Below, one piece after another: positions 42,272 to 49,503 of a stretch of 64,000 bases of DNA (positions are counted from its first letter, which is position 1; each line of letters starts with the position of its first letter). Under the pieces are notes generated by a model. It had not been told where the DNA came from. It saw nothing but the letters and a program-made list of their open reading frames with translations, and searched no databases. The stretch lies in the NCBI GenBank assembly GCA_934754515.1, contig CAKVIG010000010.1:1-64000 (forward strand). Direction: 5' to 3'. The position numbers were made by a program, and so were the translations under genes. Origin of the DNA: an uncultured Candidatus Melainabacteria bacterium (lineage in GTDB: Bacteria; Cyanobacteriota; Vampirovibrionia; Gastranaerophilales; Gastranaerophilaceae).

Positions 42272-42306
42272 AAAAATCAGGTTTTAAAAAACAAAACCTG
42301 ATTTTT
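42272..42306. terminator. Bidirectional terminator between cyclase and pilO-like genes
   Basis: AAAAATCAGGTTTT and its complement with a 7-base loop, A and T tracts outside. It serves both convergent genes. Confidence 0.88.
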
Positions 42307-42323
42307 AAGTCTAATTTTATTCC

Positions 42324-42974
42324 TTATTGAGGCAATTGAGTATTCGCTCCATTTAAAGGAAGTGCGACTGCTTCATTATCAACATTTGTTGTTTCATCAG
42401 GCTCAGTGTGAGCATACAATCTCAAGCTCAAATTAGTTATCAAAATCTTTTTATCTTTTTGATAAGGTTTTACTTCAATTTCATTGATTTTGATGTAGTA
42501 AGGATATTGATATAAATCTTGGATTAATTTACCTAAATTAACATAATTTGAAACCAATTCCATATTTACATCGCAAACAAAATAAATATCTTTACCAAAT
42601 TTAACGAAAGCATCGGTTTCAGGATTATAAGTATAATCAATTGCTTTGATTTTTACTGAATTTGAATGAACCATTTCAATTACATCATTATATAGAGTAA
42701 AGAATAATGTTTCATTACCCAAATCAGATTCAATTGGTGAATAAATTTTCTTTTGTGAAGATATAATTGAATTCTTAATTTTTTTGATTTTTTGTTTAAC
42801 AATGTTCAGCTTGTTTTCAAGTTCACTTACTTGTCCTTGCTTTTGCTCAATGCTGGCTTTCAAATTATTTAGCTCGGTAACTTTTGGAGAGATTAATTGC
42901 ACAAAACCAAAAATTAGTAAAATGATTGCTATGCAAAAAACTATTACACCATAATATCTTTTGTACTTATCCAT
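42324..42974 (-). CDS. pilO: PilO-like type IV pilus assembly protein
   Basis: 216 residues. Short cytoplasmic start, one membrane helix (about 9-27), a coiled coil (about 30-75) and an alpha/beta C-terminal domain, the PilO layout. Sequence conservation in this family is weak, so the call also rests on the directly upstream pilM-pilN fusion, 14 bases away. PilO with PilN forms the inner-membrane alignment complex that connects PilM and the pilus motor to the outer-membrane secretin. No pilP or pilQ follows in the window. Confidence 0.78.
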   Translation of the reverse strand: MDKYKRYYGVIVFCIAIILLIFGFVQLISPKVTELNNLKASIEQKQGQVSELENKLNIVKQKIKKIKNSIISSQKKIYSPIESDLGNETLFFTLYNDVIEMVHSNSVKIKAIDYTYNPETDAFVKFGKDIYFVCDVNMELVSNYVNLGKLIQDLYQYPYYIKINEIEVKPYQKDKKILITNLSLRLYAHTEPDETTNVDNEAVALPLNGANTQLPQ

Positions 42975-42988
42975 ATATTTACTACCTT

Positions 42989-44641
42989 TTAATTATTTTC
43001 TTTTATTGTTTCTAAACCTTCAGGCAAATCATTGCCGCTTGAATCTTTCTTCAAGTCTTCTTTCTTAACTTCAGGTTCATCTGAAATTCTAAACTCATAG
43101 AAATCTGCATTCATTGAAGTTAAGATTGAATCTGTTTCAAAATCCGGATTTGAATCATCAAGTATTTGTGGTTGAGAGCTTGATGCTAAACCTAGTTTTT
43201 GTAATTTGATTTCTGATTCCGGATTATAATCTTTTATACTTCTAAAGAATGCATAAACACTTTCCAAGTTATCAGCTTGTCCTTCGATTGTTGTTTTATC
43301 TCCGAATTTAACGTGAGTTAACCACAATTTCTTAGGGATTTCTGTTCCAATAATTGTATAGTAAGAATAAATATTTTTATTATGTTCCAAACCAACTCTG
43401 ATTTCATCGCCTTCATCAAACAAATCAGAAGAAACGTTCTCATTATCTTTTAAGAACTTACTTATTTGTTGTATTTTGGTATCTAAGTCTGCTACTGTAT
43501 CTTGTTCTGTTTTTATATTATTACTTAATATAAAAAATGCGATAAGTACAGGTATCGTAATAAGAATTGCGAGAACTATAAATATTTTAATCAGGTTTTC
43601 TATTGAGAGTACAATTCGGTGTCCGGCTATAGTAATTTCCGGAGGTTGTTCTTCTAAATAGATATCACCTAATGACTTGTTGAACAAATTTAAGTGAGCG
43701 GATGAATATGGCAAGAAATCCTGATAAATTGCTGCACCAATGATGTCTAACGAAATAATCGGTGCCAATGACTCATCAACTTCAGGAGAAATGTCCATAA
43801 ATGCCTCATTCGAGAAGGAATTTGCTTCCTGGTGAATGATTGGAGCAGGATAGCTGAGTTTGCTTGCCAATACCTCAGCACTGATTATATTTGTTTTAGA
43901 AACTACACATAAATATTGAGACGGTAAATTCTTTAATAGAGGAGATACCGCAGAAATAACAGTTGAATAGTTTTCTGCATCACCCAAAACCTCACCAATA
44001 CTAATTCTTTCTTCAAAAGCGTCTACATAATTTCTGCCATTCATTGGTAGGATACGACAGCAGTTATTTTCTACTAATAAGAGAACCCAAGATGTATCGC
44101 CTTCAATGTTAACTCTTTCTTTTAACATTAAAGCGTTCAACGTTGAATTTACAGAGGTATCAATAGCAAGCGTTTTATACCCTAAATCTTTAATTGCCAT
44201 TACAACTTCAACGATAGTTGCTCTTTGTGCAGCTGTATAAGCAACTTTGTTGAATTGAATAGTAGAGTTTGGCAGAACAGTTGCTGATGAACAAGGGTCT
44301 GTGTTTTGAAAAAAAGGATGTTCACTTAACTCTTCTTCAATTGCATTACTAACCTGTGCTTCATCTAGTGCAGCAGGATAATCATTAACCTTGAATACTA
44401 CAGTAGGGAGATTTAATACAATAGAAGCCCCTTTTGGAATCGCAAGTTCGTCCATAATATCTTTAAGAGTTTCTTTAAAAATATCTAAATCAGCAATATC
44501 CCTACGATTTATATCATATTCTAACGGTCTGTTTGCATATTTGAGGACAGTTCTTGTCGCAAAATCTATTTGAGCTACTTCCAAGCCAATTTCCGGAGTA
44601 ACGGAAACACCAATTACAACACTCTTCTTAAATAATTCCAT
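42989..44641 (-). CDS. PilM-PilN fusion protein
   Basis: 550 residues. Residues about 5-320 look like the actin-like ATPase-fold PilM (KKSVVIGVSVTPEIGLEVAQ start, conserved LGYKTLAIDTSVNSTLNAL, about 170). A membrane helix at about 350-375 (FIVLAILITIPVLIAFFIL) and the following coiled coil and ferredoxin-like domain (about 380-500) look like PilN. In most bacteria these are two proteins held by the PilN N-terminal peptide; here they are one chain. The frame is continuous, with no sign of assembly error. An acidic C-terminal tail follows. Upstream of pilO. Confidence 0.78.
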   Translation of the reverse strand: MELFKKSVVIGVSVTPEIGLEVAQIDFATRTVLKYANRPLEYDINRRDIADLDIFKETLKDIMDELAIPKGASIVLNLPTVVFKVNDYPAALDEAQVSNAIEEELSEHPFFQNTDPCSSATVLPNSTIQFNKVAYTAAQRATIVEVVMAIKDLGYKTLAIDTSVNSTLNALMLKERVNIEGDTSWVLLLVENNCCRILPMNGRNYVDAFEERISIGEVLGDAENYSTVISAVSPLLKNLPSQYLCVVSKTNIISAEVLASKLSYPAPIIHQEANSFSNEAFMDISPEVDESLAPIISLDIIGAAIYQDFLPYSSAHLNLFNKSLGDIYLEEQPPEITIAGHRIVLSIENLIKIFIVLAILITIPVLIAFFILSNNIKTEQDTVADLDTKIQQISKFLKDNENVSSDLFDEGDEIRVGLEHNKNIYSYYTIIGTEIPKKLWLTHVKFGDKTTIEGQADNLESVYAFFRSIKDYNPESEIKLQKLGLASSSQPQILDDSNPDFETDSILTSMNADFYEFRISDEPEVKKEDLKKDSSGNDLPEGLETIKENN

Positions 44642-44666
44642 ACCTATTTCATCCTATTTTTTTTTA

Positions 44667-44696
44667 TTGTACAATAAAACTTAAATTTTGTATACT
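44667..44696 (+). promoter_or_regulatory. nadA promoter with very short leader
   Basis: TTGTAC (44667-44672), 18-base spacer and TATACT (44691-44696). The predicted start is near 44703, leaving about 5 bases before the ATG. No Shine-Dalgarno. Confidence 0.55.
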
Positions 44697-44707
44697 CGGG
44701 TAAATAG

Positions 44708-45616
44708 ATGAAAAACATAATAGATAAAATCAAAAAATTAAAAGAAGAGAAAAATGCAATAGTATTGGCACATAGTTATCAAAATATTGAAATTGATGAG
44801 GTTGCTGATTTTGTTGGAGATTCTCTATACTTAAGCCAAATGGCAAAAAAGACGAATGCTGACATAATTGTTTTTGCAGGCGTATATTTTATGGCACAAA
44901 CAGCAAAAATTATATCGCCTGACAAAAAAGTTTTGTTACCAAATGTTAAGGCAGGATGTTTAATGGCTGATATGATTAACCACGAACAAATGATTGAATT
45001 CAAGCAAAAACATCCAAATTTGCCTGTTGTTTGTTATATTAATTCAACGGCAGAAGTTAAAGCAGAGTGCGATATTTGCTGCACAAGTTCTAACGCGTTA
45101 GAAATCGTAAAAAGCCTTAATGTGCCGCAAGTTCTTTTTGTTCCTGACGCTAATCTTGGCAAATGGGTCGAAGGTCAGCTCGAAGGCGTAGAGGTGATTG
45201 TATATGACGGCAATTGCCCTGTTCATAATAATATTACTGTTGAGGATATTGAGCTTGCAAGAAAGAATTATCCGAACGCAAAAATTCTTATTCATCCAGA
45301 ATGCAAACCAAAAGTAAGCCATTTGGGTGATTATGTCGGCAGTACAAGTGGTATAATTAATTATGTTAAGAATAGTGAGCACAATCAATTTGTTATTGTG
45401 ACCGAAAAAGGCGTTGTAGACAGGCTCAGACGTGATTATCCCGAAAAAGAATTTGTTCTTATCAGAGATAATATGTTGTGTGAAAGTATGAAACTTACGA
45501 CTTTAGAAGAGATTCTTCATTCTTTAGAGAATGAAACAAATGAAATTACTTTAGACGAAGAAGTTCGTAAAGCAAGTGCAGGCTGTATAGAAAGAATGTT
45601 GAAGGTGTCAAAATAA
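44708..45616 (+). CDS. nadA: Quinolinate synthase
   Basis: 302 residues, NadA of the short type. Cluster cysteines by position are C84 (NVKAGCLMAD), C170 (YDGNCPVH) and C258 (NMLCESM). Conserved AHSYQNIEI(D), VGDSLYLS and HPECKPKVS motifs are present. It condenses iminoaspartate with dihydroxyacetone phosphate to quinolinate for NAD synthesis. No nadB or nadC is in the window. The gene is translationally coupled to the methyltransferase (TAATG). Confidence 0.96.
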   Translation: MKNIIDKIKKLKEEKNAIVLAHSYQNIEIDEVADFVGDSLYLSQMAKKTNADIIVFAGVYFMAQTAKIISPDKKVLLPNVKAGCLMADMINHEQMIEFKQKHPNLPVVCYINSTAEVKAECDICCTSSNALEIVKSLNVPQVLFVPDANLGKWVEGQLEGVEVIVYDGNCPVHNNITVEDIELARKNYPNAKILIHPECKPKVSHLGDYVGSTSGIINYVKNSEHNQFVIVTEKGVVDRLRRDYPEKEFVLIRDNMLCESMKLTTLEEILHSLENETNEITLDEEVRKASAGCIERMLKVSK

Positions 45617-46368
45617 TGGAAAGCACTGTTATTTATGGAAAAAATGCTGTTATTGAAGCTTTGGAAGCAGGAGAAAGAGAATTCAACAAGATTCTTATTT
45701 CAAATAGTGCAAGAAGCGATGTTAAGATTGAACGCATAAAAGAACTGGCGCAAAAAAACGGTATTATTTTCCAATTCGTTGCACCTCAAAAGCTTAATCA
45801 ACTTGAACCTGAAGGTCGTCATCAAGGGGTAATCGCACAGATTTCGCCTGTAAAATATACTGATTTGGACGACTTTATTGAGAAAACAGGTGGAAATGTT
45901 GTAATATTAGATGGCGTAGAAGATTCTCATAATGTTGGCGCAATAATTCGTTCATGTGTTTGTGCAGGCGTTAAGGGAATTATCTTACCGTCGCGACGAG
46001 GTGTTTTGATTAATTCAACTGTTGAAAAAACGAGTGCCGGAGCGGTTAACCATATCTCAATAATAAAAGTCAACAGTCTGGTTGGTGCAGTTCAAAAACT
46101 AAAAGAAAACAACTATTGGGTAATTGCATCTGACCATCATGCAAAAGATAATTATTTTGATGTGGATTATAAAGACATGAATTTTGCGCTTATAATGGGC
46201 GCGGAACATGCAGGAATATCGCGTTCACTTTTGAAACTTTCAGATTTCAAAATCAAGATTCCAATGTTGACTGATTTTAACTCTCTGAATGTTTCAAATG
46301 CGGCAGCGATAATATTGTTTGAAGCAGTCAAACAACAAGTGAAAACTAAACAAAGTGCAACGCATTAA
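45616..46368 (+). CDS. rlmB: TrmH/SpoU family 23S rRNA 2'-O-methyltransferase (RlmB-like)
   Basis: 250 residues. N-terminal substrate-binding domain (VIYGKNAVIEALEAG, then EGRHQGVIAQIS) and a C-terminal SPOUT knot. The three motifs are LDGVEDSHNVGAIIRSCVCA, IMGAEHAGISRSLL and the C-terminal SLNVSNAAAIILFEA. It methylates a guanosine ribose in 23S rRNA. RlmB is the best match, but TrmH relatives cannot be separated with certainty. Overlaps nadA by one base. Confidence 0.9.
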   Translation: MESTVIYGKNAVIEALEAGEREFNKILISNSARSDVKIERIKELAQKNGIIFQFVAPQKLNQLEPEGRHQGVIAQISPVKYTDLDDFIEKTGGNVVILDGVEDSHNVGAIIRSCVCAGVKGIILPSRRGVLINSTVEKTSAGAVNHISIIKVNSLVGAVQKLKENNYWVIASDHHAKDNYFDVDYKDMNFALIMGAEHAGISRSLLKLSDFKIKIPMLTDFNSLNVSNAAAIILFEAVKQQVKTKQSATH

Positions 46369-46423
46369 GCGTGCGCATCCTCCTCACTGTAAGCGTACTC
46401 GTTTAGCGTGAACCGGTCAAGAG

Positions 46424-46479
46424 AGAGGGGAGAAAATCAAGTTGAGCCTTGCAAAGCTTAGATTTTCGGGTGAGGGGTC
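46424..46479 (+). repeat. GC-rich repeat, copy A10
   Basis: GAGAGGGGAGAAAATCAAGT, TGAGCCTTGC, AAAGCTTAGA and TTTTCGGGTGAGGGG. Same element, opposite orientation, as 32271-32342. Upstream of the sigma factor gene, where it could be part of the promoter region or leader. Confidence 0.78.
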
Positions 46480-46509
46480 TTCCCCAAAACAACAAAAAAG
46501 GACAACAAG

Positions 46510-47508
46510 ATGAGCAAAAAGAGCGAAAAACTAAATATTATGGTAGACGACATTTCAGACGAAGGCGTAGATTTCAATAGTATCGAACCTGCGGATGATG
46601 ATGAAGAATCAATTGCAATTGAAGAACCGAAAACTCAAGAAAGTTTGAATACAGTTAATTCAGACGATTCTGTCAGAATTTATCTTCAACAAATCGGCAA
46701 AATTCCTTTGCTTTCTGCTCAGGAAGAACTTGAGGTCGCAAAGAAAATCTATGAAACACAGAGCGAAATCGCAAGAAAAGTTCTTATTAACGCAAACTTA
46801 AGACTTGTTGTAAGTATTGCTAAAAAATACATCGGACGCGGTCTTTCGTTTTTGGATTTAATTCAAGAAGGTAATATGGGTTTAATTAAAGCTACCGAAA
46901 AATTTGATTATACAAAAGGCTACAAGTTCTCAACTTATGCAACTTGGTGGATTCAACAGTCAATCACAAGAGCGATTGCTGATAAAGCTCGTATTATAAG
47001 ACTTCCAATTCACTTAATTGAATCTATTAATAAGATTAAAAAAGCTACAATGGATTTGACGACAGAACTCGGCAGAATTCCTAACAAGCAAGAAATTGCT
47101 GATAAAATGGGTATTACGGTTGCTAAATTGACCTCTATTATTAAATCAACTCAATCTACAATCAGTATTGATACTCCGACAGGTCAAAAAGAGGATTCTA
47201 ATAAAATCATTGATTATATTGTAGATGAATCAACTATTACACCTGATTCTCTTGTATCACAAGAAAGTATGCTTGACGATATCAAGAATATGCTTGAACA
47301 ATTGAGCCAAAAAGAACGTGATGTTTTAATTTTGAGATTTGGTTTGAATAATGACGGAAATAAAAAGACATTGGATGAAATCGGTTCAATTTACGGTGTT
47401 TCAAGAGAAAGAATTCGCCAAATCGAAAACCGTGCAATTTCTAAATTGAAAAAGTTGTGTAAAAATAAAAACTTAACTTCAGGGTTAAGAAATTATATTG
47501 GTGAATAG
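46510..47508 (+). CDS. rpoD: RNA polymerase sigma-70 family factor (RpoD/SigA-like)
   Basis: 332 residues. Region 1.2 (DSVRIYLQQIGKIPLLS), region 2 with the RPOD boxes (DLIQEGNMGLIKATEKFDYT, then KGYKFSTYATWWIQQSITRA), region 3 and region 4.2 (TLDEIGSIYGVSRERIRQIE). Region 1.1 is replaced by an acidic stretch of about 50 residues. This length and composition suit a primary sigma of a cyanobacterial-type lineage, but a group 2 sigma is also possible. Its near-consensus target sequences would be those seen at the 32663 and 40190 promoters. Confidence 0.93.
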   Translation: MSKKSEKLNIMVDDISDEGVDFNSIEPADDDEESIAIEEPKTQESLNTVNSDDSVRIYLQQIGKIPLLSAQEELEVAKKIYETQSEIARKVLINANLRLVVSIAKKYIGRGLSFLDLIQEGNMGLIKATEKFDYTKGYKFSTYATWWIQQSITRAIADKARIIRLPIHLIESINKIKKATMDLTTELGRIPNKQEIADKMGITVAKLTSIIKSTQSTISIDTPTGQKEDSNKIIDYIVDESTITPDSLVSQESMLDDIKNMLEQLSQKERDVLILRFGLNNDGNKKTLDEIGSIYGVSRERIRQIENRAISKLKKLCKNKNLTSGLRNYIGE

Positions 47509-47531
47509 ATTACGACTATAGAATGGTCGAA

Positions 47532-47562
47532 TGGGAAATTGAAAGTGGAAAATGGAAAATTA
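47532..47562. repeat. GGAAAATTG-family repeat, copy F1
   Basis: GGGAAATTGAAAGTGGAAAA and TGGAAAATTATT. A near copy follows glmS at 62503-62536. Purine-rich, no hairpin; perhaps a fragment of a larger element. Confidence 0.6.
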
Positions 47563-47601
47563 TTTTAAATAATTTTTGAACCAAATACGTTAAATATAGA
47601 A

Positions 47602-47627
47602 AGTAGGTTGGGCTGAAAGCCCAACAA
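47602..47627. repeat. GTTGGGC palindrome, copy C4
   Basis: AGGTTGGGCTGAAAGCCCAA: hairpin about 20 bases upstream of the TPR gene start codon. Confidence 0.8.
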
Positions 47628-47649
47628 CAACTACAATAAAAGGTACACC

Positions 47650-49407
47650 ATGCTAGAAGAAATAAATGATTTAATCTCTAAAAAAGAATTTGATAAAGCA
47701 AAAGAACTGCTAGAACCTGCTTTAAAAGAAGAACCTGAAAATATTGAACTTCTTAAACTTTCAGGACTTGTAGCTTCAAATGAAGATAATTGGACGAAAG
47801 CGAGAAGCTGTTTTGAAACAGTTGTTAAATTTAAACCGGAAGACGCAACTTCTTGGTTTTATTTGGCAAGTGCTTACGACAGATTAGGCGATTTTGTTTC
47901 AGCAAAAAATGCTTATATTAAGGTCATAGAGTTACGTTCAGAATATTCAGAAGCATATAAGAGCTTGTGCGTTGTATTAATGAAAATGAATGAAGCAGAA
48001 GAAGCTATCAAATATGCAATTATGGCAAACGCAGTTGAACCTGATGATTATATTTTTGATTTTGTAATCGGCACTGCGTATATGAAAATTAAAGAGTTTA
48101 AAAAAAGCATTGAACCGTTTAAACGCGCCTTAGGAAAAGAACCTGATAATATCGGAATCTATAACAGTCTTGGTACGGGTTATATGGCAACGGGTTCAAT
48201 TAATGAAGCAATAAAATGCTATAAAAAAGCACTGGAGCTTAATACAGAAAGCCCGATGGCTTATTACAATTTGGGTTCTGCATATCAAATTCAGCAAAAT
48301 CATGAAGAAGCTTGCATTTATTTGGAAAAAGCATGTGAACTAGATGACGAAGATGAAGGTTTTAAAGTTGCGCTCGCAATGTCAAAAACGAAGCTGGAAC
48401 GATATCAAGAAGCTGCAAATATTTATAAGAATTTGTTGCTTCAACATCCAGAAAAAGAAAATTATAAATACAACTTAGCAACCTGTTTGGAAATGATGGG
48501 AGATTTGCAAGGTGCAATTAAAATGCTTGAAGGAATTGTTTATGTGAACCAAAAATTTATCCTTCCCGTACAGAAGCTTGCGAGTCTTTATATAAGAACA
48601 AATCAACTAAATAAAGCTAAAGAACTTTACGACAACATTTTATTAAAAGGTCAGGTTTCAGCTGAAACATTCCATCAGTATGCAATTCTTTCATCAAGTT
48701 TATGTGATACGGAAACGGCTGAAAAGATGCTTAAAAAAGTTATCAAAATGAATCCTGATATAGCGAAAGCGCACAAGGATTTGGGAATTATTTATTTGAA
48801 TAAGCGTTTATTCGATTATGCGGAAGACGAATTCAAAATTGCAATGCAATTGCAACCGAATGATTTTGAAATTATTTTTGAGTATGCAAACTTCTTGTAT
48901 TCAATTTCTAAAAACACTGAGGCTGAAAGATTCTACCAAGAAGCTTTGGATATTGAGCCGAATAATATTTTGGCGCTTACTTTCATGGCGTTAAATAAAT
49001 TAATCTTGAACCAGCTTGACGAAGCAAAAGATTATATAATGAAGGCACTTAAGGTTAATCCGCATCATGAATATATTCAATTTTGCGCAGGTAGAATTTA
49101 TTACGCAAGAAAAGAATATGAAGATGCTAAGCATTATTTGATTCACGCAGTTGAACAGAATCCGGATATAGAAACACAAAATACACTTGCGTTGACTTAT
49201 TATGAGCTTGGTGAATATGATTTTGCAATTAATATTTTCAATAATTTGTTAGCTAAAAAGCCTGATAATATTTCGGTATTGATGAGTCTTGCGAAATGTT
49301 ATGAAGGCAAAAAAGATAACGATAAAGCTTTAGAATATTTGGACAAAGTTGTAACAATTTTTCCGGAAGATGAAGAAGCGCATGAGATGATTAGAAAGTT
49401 GTCATAA
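47650..49407 (+). CDS. Large TPR repeat protein, cytoplasmic
   Basis: 585 residues made almost wholly of tetratricopeptide repeats, about 16 units of 34 residues (for example PMAYYNLGSAYQIQQNHEEA; typical A..A...G at unit ends). No signal peptide or membrane helix. Such solenoids act as protein-binding scaffolds. Nothing in the sequence identifies the partner. AGGT precedes the ATG by 6 bases. It lies between rpoD and secA on the same strand with its own hairpin-bearing leader. Confidence 0.88.
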   Translation: MLEEINDLISKKEFDKAKELLEPALKEEPENIELLKLSGLVASNEDNWTKARSCFETVVKFKPEDATSWFYLASAYDRLGDFVSAKNAYIKVIELRSEYSEAYKSLCVVLMKMNEAEEAIKYAIMANAVEPDDYIFDFVIGTAYMKIKEFKKSIEPFKRALGKEPDNIGIYNSLGTGYMATGSINEAIKCYKKALELNTESPMAYYNLGSAYQIQQNHEEACIYLEKACELDDEDEGFKVALAMSKTKLERYQEAANIYKNLLLQHPEKENYKYNLATCLEMMGDLQGAIKMLEGIVYVNQKFILPVQKLASLYIRTNQLNKAKELYDNILLKGQVSAETFHQYAILSSSLCDTETAEKMLKKVIKMNPDIAKAHKDLGIIYLNKRLFDYAEDEFKIAMQLQPNDFEIIFEYANFLYSISKNTEAERFYQEALDIEPNNILALTFMALNKLILNQLDEAKDYIMKALKVNPHHEYIQFCAGRIYYARKEYEDAKHYLIHAVEQNPDIETQNTLALTYYELGEYDFAINIFNNLLAKKPDNISVLMSLAKCYEGKKDNDKALEYLDKVVTIFPEDEEAHEMIRKLS

Positions 49408-49503
49408 ACTTCTTCACAGGGCTTATTTATTACATTCGACATCTGTCTTATTTTTCATTTTTCCTTGTTCATGTTATTATTGTTGTAATTGGAGAGGATT
49501 ATT

